Notes: generated by a model from the sequence alone, not told the origin. Shown: positions 12,036 to 21,936, counted from the first letter of the stretch. The stretch: DNA of 64,000 nucleotides from Enterobacteriaceae bacterium LSJC7 (GCA_000302695.1 AMFN01000015.1:62001-126000), one strand, 5' to 3'. Program-made: numbers and translations.

Positions 12036-12694
12036 TGCATTTTCTCCAACCGGTAGCCGACGCCGCGCACGGTTTTAATCCTGTCTTTACCCAGTTTACG
12101 GCGCAGGTTGTGAATATGGACTTCAAGCGTATTAGAGCCGGGATCGTCCTGCCAGCTGTACAAGTCCTGTTGCAGCGTTTCGCGATGGACGTTCTGACCT
12201 GCGCGCATAATAAGACGACTCAATAGAGCAAACTCTTTCGGGGTGACTTCAACCGGCTGGCCCTGCTGCCATACCTGGTGGGTTTCCAGGTTAAGATCGA
12301 TATCATCCAGTTGTAGCAGGTTATCACTGTGACCCTGACCGCGGCGGATAAGCGCACGCACGCGCGCCTGCAATTCAACCAGCGCAAACGGTTTGACCAG
12401 ATAGTCGTCTGCACCCGCATCCAGCCCTGCCACGCGGTCTTCCAGCGCATCGCGCGCAGTCAGGATCAAGACCGGCTGTTTGAGACCGCGGCGACGCCAC
12501 TGGGCAAGCAGTGTCGCGCCATCACGATCCGGTAACCCGAGATCGAGTATCGTCAGGCCATATTCGCCGCTTTGAATCAGCGCATCGGCCTCGGCGGCGG
12601 TTGAAGCACAGTCATGGGCGTAGCCTTCATTACTGAGTGCTTTTGCCAGCCCTTCACGCAGCAGTAGATCATCTTCGACAATGAGTAGTTTCAT
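12032..12694 (-). CDS. basR: BasR/PmrA-like response regulator
   Basis: OmpR/PhoB-type response regulator, 220 residues. The receiver domain has acidic pocket EDD (7-9), phospho-acceptor Asp51 in LTILDLGLPDRDG, and switch residues in LILTARDA and LVKPFA. The C-terminal winged helix ends in TLEVHIHNLRRKLGKDRIKTVRGVGYRLE. Strongly like E. coli BasR (TPKEFALLSRL, NTLEVHIHNLR). It starts 4 bases after the dacB stop and overlaps basS, so dacB, basR and basS look like one transcript. Whether it controls the classical PmrA regulon cannot be read here. Confidence 0.8.
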   Translation of the reverse strand: MKLLIVEDDLLLREGLAKALSNEGYAHDCASTAAEADALIQSGEYGLTILDLGLPDRDGATLLAQWRRRGLKQPVLILTARDALEDRVAGLDAGADDYLVKPFALVELQARVRALIRRGQGHSDNLLQLDDIDLNLETHQVWQQGQPVEVTPKEFALLSRLIMRAGQNVHRETLQQDLYSWQDDPGSNTLEVHIHNLRRKLGKDRIKTVRGVGYRLEKMQ

Positions 12695-12698
12695 AGGG

Positions 12699-14132
12699 TC
12701 AGTTATTGTTATAAAGATCCTTGTAAAGGCGGCTCTCGAAACGCGCCAGTGGCACGCGCCGGTTGCGTTGATCCGCCGGTTCCACAGCGTAGCCTGACAA
12801 ATACTGCACGAATGCCACCCGCTGACCGCTGGCTGTTGTTAAAAAGCCAGCCAAATTATAGACGCCCTGTAGCGACCCTGTCTTCGCCGATACCTTCCCA
12901 TTGACGCCCGCCTGATCCAGACCAGCACGGTATTGCAGGGAACCGTCGTGCCCGGCCAGTGGCAACATAGAGATAAAGTTAAGCTGGCTGTCGTTGGCGG
13001 CAATGTACTGTAATACCTGCATCATCGTTGCCGGGGAAATCAGGTTATGGCGTGAGAGACCTGAGCCATCTGCCACGATAGCATTGCCAAGGTCAACGCC
13101 TGCCTTCTGGCGCAGCAGCTGGCGCACGGCGTCTGAGCCAGCGCGCCAGGTGCCCGGTACACCGTAAAACTGGCGACCGATGGTACGAAAAACGGTATCA
13201 GCAATCATGTTGTCTGATTTTTTGAGCATGATGCGCAGCAGGTCGTGCAGCGGTGCCGACTGGGCGCTGGCGATAATCGTACCTGGCTCAGTGACCTGCG
13301 TCTGGCGAAGCGTTGTGCCGCTATAGCTGATGTTAGCCTGTTTAAGCTCGTCCCGGATAATGGCACCTGCATAACCGGCGCCGTCCTGGATGGCGAAGGC
13401 AAGCGGTAGCGGGTCGCTGCGCTGGCTCAGACAGCCGGTGAGGGTATAGCGATTAAGGTCACCGACCACCACATCCAGTTCGCAGTAACGACCTTCGCCA
13501 GAGCCGCGCGGTAAAGTGCGCACCTGGCTGAACACCGTGACGGGGTAATAAGACGCAATACGCACGAAGGCCGGTTCGTTGTCCTGCTGCGCGCTGTAGA
13601 GCGAAACCGAGAAACAGTTACGGTCGATAATGGCAGCAGAGGGCGGGGCGCTGAAGCACTGGGTCATGTCATTCCATGGCCAGCCGGGCGCTTTATCGTG
13701 ACTGGCAAAAGCTGAGGTATCTATCAGGATATTACCCTTGATTTGCTGCACCCCGGACTTTTTAAGCTCAGTTATCATGTTGCGTATATTTTGCCGCTTA
13801 AGCGTCGGATCGCCGGTGAACCGGGCAATTAAATCGCCCTCCAGCACGCCGTCTTTAACGTTTCCCTTACGTTCCAGCGTGGTGGTGAAGCGATAATCCG
13901 GCCCCAGCTGCAGCAGAGCGGCAAGCGCGGTAATGACTTTTTGAGTACTGGCCGGCAATGCCATTTGCTGACCGTGATAATCGACTATCGGGCTTTGTGC
14001 GCCCACTTTTTGTACCAGCAGCGCCAGGTTAGCGCCTGCCGGGAGTTGTGTAATGTATTCGTCCACGCTGGCGGCCTGGGCGCTCAGGGTGAAAATGCTG
14101 GTCAATCCGATGATAAAACGGGAAAATCGCAT
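12699..14132 (-). CDS. dacB: D-alanyl-D-alanine carboxypeptidase/endopeptidase DacB (PBP4)
   Basis: Periplasmic class C penicillin-binding protein that trims and cleaves peptidoglycan cross-links. 477 residues, exactly the E. coli length when started at 14132 (MRFSRFIIGL); the frame stays open upstream to 14357 but those residues have no family match. Signal peptide about 1-20. Active-site motifs: SxxK in LPASTQKVITA (near 60), SxN in DGSGLSRHN (near 304) and KTG in SAKTGSLQG (near 417), with the large inserted domain of PBP4 between. Divergent from greA as in E. coli, but here followed by basRS. Confidence 0.96.
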   Translation of the reverse strand: MRFSRFIIGLTSIFTLSAQAASVDEYITQLPAGANLALLVQKVGAQSPIVDYHGQQMALPASTQKVITALAALLQLGPDYRFTTTLERKGNVKDGVLEGDLIARFTGDPTLKRQNIRNMITELKKSGVQQIKGNILIDTSAFASHDKAPGWPWNDMTQCFSAPPSAAIIDRNCFSVSLYSAQQDNEPAFVRIASYYPVTVFSQVRTLPRGSGEGRYCELDVVVGDLNRYTLTGCLSQRSDPLPLAFAIQDGAGYAGAIIRDELKQANISYSGTTLRQTQVTEPGTIIASAQSAPLHDLLRIMLKKSDNMIADTVFRTIGRQFYGVPGTWRAGSDAVRQLLRQKAGVDLGNAIVADGSGLSRHNLISPATMMQVLQYIAANDSQLNFISMLPLAGHDGSLQYRAGLDQAGVNGKVSAKTGSLQGVYNLAGFLTTASGQRVAFVQYLSGYAVEPADQRNRRVPLARFESRLYKDLYNNN

Positions 14133-14198
14133 AAAACTCGCAGTTACGTCCGGGAAACGAGCGGTCATACTAAGGCGCTTTGCACCGCAAAGTAAACG

Positions 14199-14227
14199 AT
14201 GACCCCCATGGAACTTCGGGGTAAAAT
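14199..14227 (+). promoter_or_regulatory. Candidate greA promoter
   Basis: ATGACC (14199-14204), 17-base gap, TAAAAT (14222-14227), placing transcription start near 14234, just before the GraL-like hairpin. Confidence 0.45.
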
Positions 14228-14250
14228 GCGTATCAAATTGAAAAATTATC

Positions 14251-14288
14251 ACTGACCTGGGGCTTTGCTCCCGGGTCAGTTTTCTTTT
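14251..14288 (+). ncRNA. graL: greA leader attenuator hairpin (GraL-like)
   Basis: An 11-pair stem, ACTGACCtGGG (14251-14261) with CCCgGGTCAGT (14270-14280), followed by TTTTCTTTT. This is a complete intrinsic terminator about 95 bases before greA. In E. coli premature termination in the greA leader yields the GraL RNAs; the same structure at the same place supports a homologue. The exact ends of the RNA cannot be read from DNA. Confidence 0.7.
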
Positions 14289-14382
14289 GTTTCTTGTCCG
14301 GCAATTAATGTTTTTACCGGACCGGCGTTGATGCCAGCTGCGGATTGCAGTTCTCAACAGGACAGTTTAAGAGGTATAACTT

Positions 14383-14859
14383 ATGCAACCTATTCCGATG
14401 ACCTTACGTGGTGCTGAAAAACTTCGCGAAGAGCTGGAGCACCTGAAATCCGTCCGTCGTCCTGAGATCATCGCGGCCATTGCCGAAGCGCGTGAACATG
14501 GTGATTTGAAAGAAAACGCCGAATATCACGCCGCGCGCGAACAGCAAGGCTTTTGTGAGGGGCGTATCAAGGATATTGAAGGTAAACTTTCCAACGCGCA
14601 GGTCATTGATGTGACCAAACTGCCGAACAATGGCCGCGTTATCTTTGGCGCGACGGTTAAGATTTTGAATCTTGATAGTGAAGAAGAACAAACCTATCGC
14701 ATCGTCGGCGATGATGAAGCGGATATTAAGCAAAATCTGCTTTCTGTAAATTCGCCTATCGCACGTGGTCTGGTGGGTAAAGAAGTGGACGATGTGGTCG
14801 TGATTAAAACGCCTGGCGGCGAAGTGGAATACGAAATTGTGAGCGTCGAGTATCTCTGA
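14383..14859 (+). CDS. greA: Transcription elongation factor GreA
   Basis: Binds the secondary channel of RNA polymerase and stimulates cleavage of backtracked transcripts. 158 residues, the E. coli length. N-terminal coiled coil (about 1-75) with the tip acidic pair in [15 protein letters not shown], then the C-terminal FKBP-like domain with [20 protein letters not shown] long leader with an attenuator hairpin precedes it and a terminator follows at 14902. Confidence 0.98.
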   Translation: MQPIPMTLRGAEKLREELEHLKSVRRPEIIAAIAEAREHGDLKENAEYHAAREQQGFCEGRIKDIEGKLSNAQVIDVTKLPNNGRVIFGATVKILNLDSEEEQTYRIVGDDEADIKQNLLSVNSPIARGLVGKEVDDVVVIKTPGGEVEYEIVSVEYL

Positions 14860-14901
14860 TTTGCGTTTTTTTGCTGCCAGAAACGTTTTGTAAAGATAAG
14901 A

Positions 14902-14924
14902 AAAAGGCCGCATAGCGGCCTTTT
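14902..14924 (+). terminator. Terminator after greA
   Basis: AAAAGGCCGC (14902-14911), loop ATA, GCGGCCTTTT (14915-14924). Confidence 0.85.
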
Positions 14925-15011
14925 AACAGCCCGGAGCGCATGGCATGTTGCATGCTCCGTGGCAAGAATACGCTGTCGCAGGCGGCCAGAAGCCCGCCTG
15001 AAAGGGTTTTC

Positions 15012-15305
15012 TTAGCGAGGAAGCGAGATTTTACGCTCTTCACCAGGACGGTAGAGTACGAGCGTTTTACCGATGACCTGGACGTTACAGGCACCGGTTT
15101 CCCGCACGATGGCATCCACGATCAGGGCTTTAGTTTCGCGGTCTTCCGCGGCGATTTTCACCTTGATTAACTCATGGTGCACAAGCGCTTGTTCAATCTC
15201 GGCTAGTACCCCTTCGGTCAAACCATTTCCGCCAAGCATGACGACCGGCTTAAGCGGATGTGCCAGACCTTTGAGGTGCTGTTTTTGTTTAGTACTCAGA
15301 TTCAT
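15012..15305 (-). CDS. yhbY: Ribosome-associated CRM-domain protein YhbY
   Basis: RNA-binding CRM-domain protein found with 50S precursor particles. 97 residues starting MNLSTKQKQHLKGLAHPLKP; the frame extends upstream to 15380, but the start at 15305 gives the E. coli length. The GxxG-type loop is seen in VMLGGNGLTEGVLAEIEQAL. Divergent from rlmE, the conserved arrangement, which places two 50S maturation genes back to back. Confidence 0.95.
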   Translation of the reverse strand: MNLSTKQKQHLKGLAHPLKPVVMLGGNGLTEGVLAEIEQALVHHELIKVKIAAEDRETKALIVDAIVRETGACNVQVIGKTLVLYRPGEERKISLPR

Positions 15306-15426
15306 CGTATATTTTTGCTTACGTTGGGATTGAAAACGGTTCATTCTACCGCCATCTCCCTGGTATAGCCAAGGCAGCATGCTTTCTTTACGCTGTGGTC
15401 TGCGATGAACCCGGATGGAATGTGAA

Positions 15427-16056
15427 ATGACAGGTAAAAAGCGTTCTGCCAGCTCCAGTCGCTGGCTTCAGGAACACTTTAGCGATAAATATGTTCAGCA
15501 GGCACAGAAAAAAGGGCTCCGCTCTCGTGCCTGGTTTAAACTTGATGAAATACAGCAAAGTGACAAGCTTTTTAAGCCTGGAATGACCGTTGTTGATCTT
15601 GGTGCTGCACCCGGTGGATGGTCGCAGTATGTGGTAAGTCAGATTGGCGGGAACGGCCGTATTATCGCGTGCGATCTTTTGCCTATGGATCCCATCGTCG
15701 GTGTGGATTTCCTTCAGGGCGATTTTCGTGATGAATTAGTCATGAAAGCGCTGCTGGAACGCGTCGGTGAAAGCAAGGTGCAAGTTGTCATGTCAGATAT
15801 GGCCCCGAATATGAGCGGGCAGCCCGCGGTAGATATCCCGCGAGCCATGTATCTGGTCGAACTGGCGCTCGAAATGAGTCGTGATGTACTGGCGCCGGGT
15901 GGCAGTTTTTTAGTGAAGGTGTTTCAGGGCGAAGGTTTCGATGAATACCTGCGGGAAATTCGCTCCCTGTTTACGAAGGTCAAAGTTCGTAAACCGGACT
16001 CTTCACGTGCGCGTTCACGTGAAGTGTATATTGTAGCGACCGGGCGTAAACTATAA
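15427..16056 (+). CDS. rlmE: 23S rRNA 2'-O-methyltransferase RlmE (FtsJ)
   Basis: Heat-shock methyltransferase that modifies U2552 of 23S rRNA in the 50S subunit. 209 residues from the ATG at 15427 ([10 protein letters not shown]); four more codons are open upstream. SAM-binding motif [15 protein letters not shown] (about 55-69), and the K-D-K-E tetrad with catalytic Asp in [12 protein letters not shown] and Lys in [15 protein letters not shown]. ftsH follows 100 bases later in the conserved order. Confidence 0.97.
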   Translation: MTGKKRSASSSRWLQEHFSDKYVQQAQKKGLRSRAWFKLDEIQQSDKLFKPGMTVVDLGAAPGGWSQYVVSQIGGNGRIIACDLLPMDPIVGVDFLQGDFRDELVMKALLERVGESKVQVVMSDMAPNMSGQPAVDIPRAMYLVELALEMSRDVLAPGGSFLVKVFQGEGFDEYLREIRSLFTKVKVRKPDSSRARSREVYIVATGRKL

Positions 16057-16156
16057 CCAATGGACATCATGCTGCCTGTTCTGGCCGCTTGAAAGAAGAT
16101 GGGGATATAGTATCCTGACGCTGTTTTTAACACAGTTGTAATATGAGGTTAATCCC

Positions 16157-18100
16157 TTGAGTGACATGGCGAAAAACCTAATACTCTGGCTGGTCATCGC
16201 GGTAGTGCTGATGACAGTGTTCCAGAGCTTTGGGCCCAGCGAGTCAAATGGCCGTAGGGTGGATTACTCTACCTTCCTGCAAGAAGTCAATCAGGACCAG
16301 GTTCGCGAAGCGCGTATCAACGGACGTGAAATCAACGTTACCAAGAAAGATAGTAACCGATACACGACTTACATCCCGGTAAACGATCCCAAGCTGCTTG
16401 ATAACCTTTTGACCAAAAACGTCAAAGTGGTGGGAGAGCCGCCGGAAGAGCCGAGCCTGTTGGCCTCTATCTTCATTTCCTGGTTCCCGATGCTGCTATT
16501 GATTGGGGTCTGGATTTTCTTTATGCGCCAGATGCAGGGCGGCGGTGGCAAAGGTGCCATGTCGTTCGGTAAAAGTAAGGCGCGCATGCTGACCGAAGAC
16601 CAGATTAAGACCACTTTTGCTGATGTTGCAGGCTGTGACGAAGCGAAAGAAGAAGTGGCAGAACTGGTTGAATACCTGCGTGAGCCGAGCCGCTTCCAGA
16701 AGCTGGGCGGTAAAATTCCTAAAGGCGTGCTGATGGTCGGTCCTCCGGGTACCGGTAAAACGCTGCTGGCAAAAGCCATTGCGGGCGAAGCCAAAGTACC
16801 GTTCTTTACCATCTCCGGTTCTGACTTCGTTGAAATGTTCGTGGGTGTGGGTGCGTCCCGTGTGCGCGACATGTTTGAACAGGCCAAGAAGGCTGCGCCG
16901 TGCATCATCTTCATTGATGAAATCGACGCCGTGGGTCGCCAGCGTGGTGCGGGCCTTGGCGGTGGTCACGATGAACGTGAACAGACGCTGAACCAGATGC
17001 TGGTTGAGATGGATGGTTTTGAAGGCAATGAAGGTATTATCGTTATTGCCGCGACCAACCGCCCTGACGTACTTGACCCGGCGTTGCTGCGTCCTGGTCG
17101 TTTCGACCGCCAGGTTGTGGTAGGTCTGCCGGATGTACGCGGTCGTGAACAGATTCTTAAAGTCCACATGCGCCGTGTGCCGCTGGCGCCGGATATCGAC
17201 GCTGCAATCATCGCGCGCGGTACGCCGGGCTTCTCGGGGGCCGATCTCGCGAACCTGGTGAACGAAGCGGCTTTGTTTGCCGCACGTGGTAACAAGCGCG
17301 TGGTATCCATGGTTGAGTTCGAGAAAGCGAAAGACAAAATCATGATGGGTGCGGAACGCCGCTCTATGGTGATGACGGAAGCGCAGAAAGAATCGACCGC
17401 TTACCATGAAGCGGGCCATGCGATTATTGGGCGTATCGTACCGGAGCACGATCCGGTGCACAAAGTGACGATTATCCCGCGCGGTCGTGCGCTGGGTGTG
17501 ACCTTCTTCCTGCCTGAAGGCGACGCGATTAGCGCCAGCCGTCAGAAGCTGGAAAGCCAGATCTCGACGCTGTACGGCGGCCGTCTGGCAGAAGAGATCA
17601 TCTATGGCGTTGAGCATGTTTCTACCGGTGCATCTAACGACATCAAAGTAGCGACCAATCTTGCGCGTAACATGGTGACCCAATGGGGCTTCTCTGAGAA
17701 GCTGGGGCCGCTTTTGTACGCGGAAGAAGAAGGCGAGGTGTTCCTTGGTCGTAGCGTGGCGAAAGCCAAGCATATGTCTGATGAAACGGCACGCATCATC
17801 GATCAGGAAGTGAAGCTGTTGATTGAGCGCAACTACGATCGCGCTCGTCAGATCCTGAACGACAACATGGACATTCTGCACTCCATGAAAGATGCGCTGA
17901 TGAAGTATGAAACCATCGATGCCCCACAGATTGATGACCTGATGGCCCGCCGCGAAGTACGTCCGCCGGCAGGCTGGGAAGATCCGGCAGCCTCAAACAA
18001 TTCAGACGACAACGGTAAGCCGCAGGCGCCGCGCCCGGTTGATGAACCGCGCACGCCAAATCCGGGCAACACCATGTCCGAACAGTTGGGCGATAAATAA
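16157..18100 (+). CDS. ftsH: ATP-dependent zinc metalloprotease FtsH
   Basis: Membrane-bound hexameric AAA+ protease that degrades RpoH, LpxC and misassembled membrane proteins. 647 residues if started at TTG 16157 (MSDMAKNL); an ATG three codons later gives the 644-residue form. Two transmembrane helices (about 8-24 and 101-122) flank a periplasmic domain. Walker A GPPGTGKT (195-202), Walker [10 protein letters not shown], zinc site HEAGH (about 417-421). Ends TMSEQLGDK as in E. coli. Confidence 0.98.
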   Translation: MSDMAKNLILWLVIAVVLMTVFQSFGPSESNGRRVDYSTFLQEVNQDQVREARINGREINVTKKDSNRYTTYIPVNDPKLLDNLLTKNVKVVGEPPEEPSLLASIFISWFPMLLLIGVWIFFMRQMQGGGGKGAMSFGKSKARMLTEDQIKTTFADVAGCDEAKEEVAELVEYLREPSRFQKLGGKIPKGVLMVGPPGTGKTLLAKAIAGEAKVPFFTISGSDFVEMFVGVGASRVRDMFEQAKKAAPCIIFIDEIDAVGRQRGAGLGGGHDEREQTLNQMLVEMDGFEGNEGIIVIAATNRPDVLDPALLRPGRFDRQVVVGLPDVRGREQILKVHMRRVPLAPDIDAAIIARGTPGFSGADLANLVNEAALFAARGNKRVVSMVEFEKAKDKIMMGAERRSMVMTEAQKESTAYHEAGHAIIGRIVPEHDPVHKVTIIPRGRALGVTFFLPEGDAISASRQKLESQISTLYGGRLAEEIIYGVEHVSTGASNDIKVATNLARNMVTQWGFSEKLGPLLYAEEEGEVFLGRSVAKAKHMSDETARIIDQEVKLLIERNYDRARQILNDNMDILHSMKDALMKYETIDAPQIDDLMARREVRPPAGWEDPAASNNSDDNGKPQAPRPVDEPRTPNPGNTMSEQLGDK

Positions 18101-18126
18101 GTCATCTGATGACAGCGTTAATAACC

Positions 18127-18152
18127 AAACCCCGGGCTATCCCGGGGTTTTT
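18127..18152 (+). terminator. Terminator after ftsH
   Basis: AAACCCCGGG (18127-18136), loop CTAT, CCCGGGGTTT (18141-18150), then TT. Confidence 0.85.
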
Positions 18153-18178
18153 GTTTTTAGCGCAACCCGGCATACTTT

Positions 18179-18209
18179 ATCAGGCAGGCCGCAGCGCACC
18201 CGGCCTGAT
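18179..18209. repeat. REP-like inverted repeat between ftsH and folP
   Basis: ATCAGGC (18179-18185) and GCCTGAT (18203-18209) form a stem around a GC-rich centre with GGCCGCAGCGC. It resembles enterobacterial REP palindromes in size, GC content and extragenic position, but only one copy is seen here. Confidence 0.35.
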
Positions 18210-18242
18210 GTTCATCTTAGCGAATCATTACAAGGAATCTTG

Positions 18243-19091
18243 ATGAAACTCTCTGCCCAGGGCTCCATTCTGGACCTGTCCCATCCGCATGTGATGGGCA
18301 TTCTCAACGTCACGCCGGACTCGTTTTCCGATGGCGGCAGGCATAATCAACTGCTTGATGCCGTGCGCCACGCGAATGAGATGATCAACGCTGGGGCAAC
18401 CATCATTGACGTGGGGGGAGAGTCAACGCGCCCGGGCGCGTCTGAAGTGAGCACCCAGGAAGAACTGGATCGTGTTATTCCCGTCGTGGAAGCACTTGCC
18501 CAGCGCTTTGAGGTATGGATTTCTGTAGATACCTCCAAAGCCGAGGTGATTCGGGAAAGTGCACGTGTCGGGGCGCACATCATCAACGATATCCGTTCGC
18601 TCAGCGAGCCAGGCGCGCTGGAGGCGGCCGCCATCACCGGGCTACCGGTGTGCCTGATGCATATGCAGGGCGAGCCACGTACCATGCAGCAGGCACCGCA
18701 TTACGAGGATGTAGTTGCCGAGGTGGAACGCTACTTTATTGAGCAGATCGAGCGCTGCGCGGCCGCTGGCATCGCAAAAGAGAAATTGTTGCTCGACCCC
18801 GGATTCGGTTTCGGTAAGAATCTGGCTCATAATTATGAGCTTCTTGCCCGACTTTCAGCGTTCCACCGTTTTGGCTTGCCTTTGCTGGTGGGAATGTCGC
18901 GTAAATCTATGGTAGGCCAGTTGTTGAACGTCGGGCCAAACCAGCGTTTGAGCGGCAGCCTAGCTTGTGCGGTCATTGCGGCAATGCAGGGTGCGCAAAT
19001 TATCCGCGTACACGATGTCAAAGAAACGGTAGAAGCGATACGCGTGGTAGAGGCCACACTTTCTGCGAAGGAAAATAAACGCTATGAGTAA
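18243..19091 (+). CDS. folP: Dihydropteroate synthase FolP
   Basis: Condenses p-aminobenzoate with 6-hydroxymethyl-dihydropterin diphosphate in folate synthesis; the sulfonamide target. 282 residues from 18243 ([10 protein letters not shown]), matching E. coli; the frame is open upstream into ftsH. TIM-barrel motifs [13 protein letters not shown] (about 20-32), [11 protein letters not shown] and DPGFGFGK are all present, with the usual Phe and Pro positions of the sulfonamide-sensitive enzyme. Overlaps glmM by 8 bases. Confidence 0.97.
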   Translation: MKLSAQGSILDLSHPHVMGILNVTPDSFSDGGRHNQLLDAVRHANEMINAGATIIDVGGESTRPGASEVSTQEELDRVIPVVEALAQRFEVWISVDTSKAEVIRESARVGAHIINDIRSLSEPGALEAAAITGLPVCLMHMQGEPRTMQQAPHYEDVVAEVERYFIEQIERCAAAGIAKEKLLLDPGFGFGKNLAHNYELLARLSAFHRFGLPLLVGMSRKSMVGQLLNVGPNQRLSGSLACAVIAAMQGAQIIRVHDVKETVEAIRVVEATLSAKENKRYE

Positions 19092-20421
19092 CCATAAATA
19101 TTTCGGCACAGACGGTATTCGCGGGCGCGTTGGTGACTCCCCGATCACTCCCGACTTTGTTCTGAAGCTGGGCTGGGCCGCAGGGAAGGTGCTGGCTCGT
19201 CACGGTTCACGCAAGGTGATTATCGGTAAAGATACCCGCATTTCTGGCTATATGCTGGAATCTGCGCTGGAAGCAGGGCTTGCGGCGGCCGGTCTGTCCG
19301 CGTCGTTTACCGGCCCCATGCCAACGCCTGCGGTCGCCTACCTGACGCGCGCGTTTCGTGCCGAAGCGGGCATTGTGATTTCAGCTTCACATAACCCGTT
19401 CTACGATAATGGCATTAAATTTTTCTCAATCGACGGCACTAAGCTGCCGGATTCGGTAGAAGATGCCATTGAAGCGGAGCTTGAAAAAGACATTAGCTGC
19501 GTGGACTCCTCTCAGCTGGGTAAAGCCAGCCGCATTGTGGATGCCGCGGGCCGCTACATTGAATTTTGTAAAGGTACGTTCCCGAACGAGTTGAGCCTCA
19601 ACAAACTGAAAATTGTTGTCGACTGCGCTAACGGTGCCACTTATCACATCGCGCCGAATGTCCTGCGTGAGCTGGGTGCAGAGGTGATAGCCATTGGCTG
19701 TGAGCCAAACGGCGTCAACATCAACGACAAATGTGGTGCAACCGACGTTGGGTTACTTCAGGAACGTGTGCTGGCAGAGAAGGCTGACCTCGGTATTGCG
19801 TTTGATGGCGACGGCGACCGCGTGATGATGGTTGACCACGAAGGGAATAAAGTCGATGGCGACCAGATTCTCTACATCATTGCCCGCGAAGGCTTGCGCC
19901 AGGGCCAGCTGCGCGGTGGTGCGGTGGGTACGCTGATGAGCAATATGGGCCTTGAATTGGCGCTTAAGCAGCTTGGCATTCCGTTTGAACGGGCGAAAGT
20001 AGGCGACCGCTACGTGCTGGAAAAAATGCAGGAGAAAGGCTGGCGCATTGGGGCTGAAAATTCCGGGCATGTGATTCTGCTTGATAAAACCACCACCGGT
20101 GACGGCATTGTGGCCGGGCTACAGGTTCTGAGCGCGATGGCGCGTAATGATATGAGCCTCCAGGACTTGTGCAGCGGTATGACGTTATTCCCGCAGGTGC
20201 TTGTTAACGTGCGCTTTACCGCAGGCAGTGAAGACCCACTGCAATCTGACGCGGTGAAGCAGGCGACCGCCGCGGTAGAAGCGGAGCTTGGCAAGCGTGG
20301 TCGTGTACTGCTGCGTAAATCTGGCACCGAGCCGCTGATTCGCGTCATGGTGGAAGGTGAAGACGAAGCTCAGGTTATTGCCTTTGCTAACCGAATTGCT
20401 GATGCAGTAAAAGCGGTCTGA
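19084..20421 (+). CDS. glmM: Phosphoglucosamine mutase GlmM
   Basis: Interconverts glucosamine-6-phosphate and glucosamine-1-phosphate on the way to UDP-GlcNAc for peptidoglycan and LPS. 445 residues. The phosphoserine loop is [13 protein letters not shown] (catalytic Ser near 102); the metal loop is [13 protein letters not shown] and the phosphate loop [13 protein letters not shown] near the C-terminus. Starts inside the end of folP, so the pair is translationally coupled. Confidence 0.98.
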   Translation: MSNHKYFGTDGIRGRVGDSPITPDFVLKLGWAAGKVLARHGSRKVIIGKDTRISGYMLESALEAGLAAAGLSASFTGPMPTPAVAYLTRAFRAEAGIVISASHNPFYDNGIKFFSIDGTKLPDSVEDAIEAELEKDISCVDSSQLGKASRIVDAAGRYIEFCKGTFPNELSLNKLKIVVDCANGATYHIAPNVLRELGAEVIAIGCEPNGVNINDKCGATDVGLLQERVLAEKADLGIAFDGDGDRVMMVDHEGNKVDGDQILYIIAREGLRQGQLRGGAVGTLMSNMGLELALKQLGIPFERAKVGDRYVLEKMQEKGWRIGAENSGHVILLDKTTTGDGIVAGLQVLSAMARNDMSLQDLCSGMTLFPQVLVNVRFTAGSEDPLQSDAVKQATAAVEAELGKRGRVLLRKSGTEPLIRVMVEGEDEAQVIAFANRIADAVKAV

Positions 20422-20444
20422 TAATTTTCCGACGCAAATGGTGA

Positions 20445-20468
20445 AAAAGGCGGCATTGCCGCCTTTTC
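20445..20468 (+). terminator. Terminator after glmM
   Basis: AAAAGGCGGC (20445-20454), loop ATT, GCCGCCTTTT (20458-20467), followed by CTTTC. Confidence 0.83.
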
Positions 20469-20533
20469 TTTCATCAACTTCCGCTGGAAATGGCGTTTTT
20501 TTCCGCAATCGATACGATGCGAATAAATTGCCC

Positions 20534-20562
20534 TTGCACAGGGCAACACCTTTGGATAGTAT
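20534..20562 (+). promoter_or_regulatory. Candidate secG promoter
   Basis: TTGCAC (20534-20539), 17-base gap, TAGTAT (20557-20562), after the glmM terminator and 92 bases before secG. It could also drive tRNA-Leu. Confidence 0.6.
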
Positions 20563-20653
20563 TCAGACCCGCTTCAGTGGGGAACGGAAACACTCTTCAC
20601 TATTGCTTGGTGGAAGCACAGGTCGCGGTAATGCCGCAAGGAACAGGTCGATT

Positions 20654-20983
20654 ATGTACGAAGCTCTTTTAGTTATTTTCCTTATTGTAGCGGTGGCGCT
20701 TGTAGCCCTGATCATGCTGCAACAAGGTAAAGGCGCTGATATGGGAGCATCCTTCGGCGCAGGCGCCTCTGCCACGCTGTTTGGTTCCAGCGGTTCCGGG
20801 AATTTTATGACCCGCACTACTGCGATTCTGGCGACTCTGTTCTTTATCATCAGCCTTGTGCTGGGTAACCTGAACAGCAATAAAACCAGCAAAGGAAGCG
20901 AGTGGGAGAATCTGACTCAGCCTAAAACTGAACAGACTCAGCAGACGGCGCCGACTCAGCCGACCAGCGATATCCCGCAGTAA
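20654..20983 (+). CDS. secG: Protein-export membrane protein SecG
   Basis: Small subunit of the SecYEG translocon that eases SecA cycling. 109 residues from 20654 (MYEALLVIFLIVAVALVALI); the frame extends upstream through the leader but only this start fits the family. Two transmembrane helices (about 2-22 and 54-73) with the conserved loop QQGKGADMGASFGAGAS between, then a polar Q/T-rich tail. Followed 60 bases later by tRNA-Leu, as in E. coli. Confidence 0.96.
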   Translation: MYEALLVIFLIVAVALVALIMLQQGKGADMGASFGAGASATLFGSSGSGNFMTRTTAILATLFFIISLVLGNLNSNKTSKGSEWENLTQPKTEQTQQTAPTQPTSDIPQ

Positions 20984-21043
20984 GACGTAAGACGTAAGAG
21001 TCAACTTCAGTTCGGCACAGGCTTGTCGGACGTCGTAAAAAGT

Positions 21044-21130
21044 GCCGAGGTGGTGGAATTGGTAGACACGCTACCTTGAGGTGGTAGTGCCCAATAGGGC
21101 TTACGGGTTCAAGTCCCGTCCTCGGTACCA
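21044..21130 (+). tRNA. leuU: tRNA-Leu, anticodon GAG
   Basis: An 87-base class II tRNA with encoded CCA. Acceptor GCCGAGG pairs with CCTCGGT (one G-T end pair), anticodon loop CTTGAGG gives GAG, a long variable arm follows, and the T loop is GGTTCAAGTC. Sequence matches E. coli leuU as remembered, in the same secG-leuU-metY position. Confidence 0.97.
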
Positions 21131-21144
21131 AATCCCGGTAAAAT

Positions 21145-21173
21145 TTGCATTTTTACCAACGTAGGTGTACGAT
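21145..21173 (+). promoter_or_regulatory. Promoter of the metY-rimP-nusA-infB operon
   Basis: TTGCAT (21145-21150), 17-base gap, TACGAT (21168-21173), 16 bases before the initiator tRNA. Confidence 0.65.
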
Positions 21174-21188
21174 ACGCCACGTTTCTGA

Positions 21189-21265
<77 letters not shown>

Positions 21266-21376
21266 CTTTCCCTGAGAGTTCATTTTCAAATATACTGTGA
21301 AGACCGGTATTCTGGCGTCACATGGGAATTTGAAAAAAATTCTCCTGGAAGGTATACAGGGTTCAGTTATATAACG

Positions 21377-21398
21377 CCCCGATTTATCGGGGTTTTTT
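21377..21398 (+). terminator. First leader terminator downstream of metY
   Basis: CCCCGAT (21377-21383) with ATCGGGG (21386-21392) and six T. It separates the initiator tRNA from rimP, so part of transcription should end here; E. coli has leader terminators at this place. Confidence 0.8.
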
Positions 21399-21419
21399 GT
21401 TATCTGACGTGAGAATAAC

Positions 21420-21440
21420 TGGGCTTTTGGCCCTTTTTTT
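21420..21440 (+). terminator. Second, weaker leader terminator before rimP
   Basis: GGGC (21421-21424), loop TTTTG, GCCC (21430-21433), then seven T. The stem is short but the T run is good. Confidence 0.5.
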
Positions 21441-21457
21441 ATGTCCTGGGGGTGGAT

Positions 21458-21910
21458 TTGTCCACATTAGAGCAGAAATTAACAGAGCTGATGACCGCGC
21501 CCGTTGAAGCGCTGGGCTACGAACTGGTTGGTATCGAATTCGTTCGGGGTCGCACATCGACGCTGCGCATCTATATTGATAGTGAAGATGGCATCAACGT
21601 TGACGATTGTGCTGACGTTAGCCACCAGGTTAGCGCAGTCCTGGATGTCGAAGATCCTATCTCTGTCGCTTATAACCTGGAAGTTTCCTCACCTGGCCTC
21701 GAACGTCCGCTGTTCAGTGCCGCGCACTACACCCGCTTCATCGGCGAAGAGGTAAGCCTCGTACTGCGAATGGCGGTTCAGAACCGTCGTAAATGGCAGG
21801 GCGTGATTAAAGCCGTTGATGGTGAAATGATAACCGTGGCGGTTGAAGGCAAAGATGAAGTGTTCGCGCTGAGCAATATTCAGAAGGCGAATCTGGTACC
21901 CCACTTTTAA
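21458..21910 (+). CDS. rimP: Ribosome maturation factor RimP
   Basis: Assists 30S subunit maturation. 150 residues when started at TTG 21458 ([12 protein letters not shown]), the E. coli form. A GTG two codons earlier (21452) is also in frame, but the GGGGG ribosome site at 21448-21452 is correctly spaced only for the TTG. Conserved [19 protein letters not shown] and SSPGLERPL stretches are present. nusA follows after 26 bases. Confidence 0.95.
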   Translation: MSTLEQKLTELMTAPVEALGYELVGIEFVRGRTSTLRIYIDSEDGINVDDCADVSHQVSAVLDVEDPISVAYNLEVSSPGLERPLFSAAHYTRFIGEEVSLVLRMAVQNRRKWQGVIKAVDGEMITVAVEGKDEVFALSNIQKANLVPHF

Positions 21911-21936
21911 CAGTCTGGATTGAGGCCAAGCCCCCG

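Noticed and set aside
14133-14357. N-terminal extension of dacB
   Set aside because: The extra 75 codons lie in the dacB/greA promoter region and would bury the signal peptide.
16057-16156. Heat-shock (sigma-32) promoter before ftsH
   Set aside because: CTTGAA is present at 16089-16094, but no CCCCAT-type -10 follows at the right distance.
16496-17881. A 461-codon open frame opposite ftsH
   Set aside because: It is a mirror of the conserved AAA and protease codons; no start context or domain.
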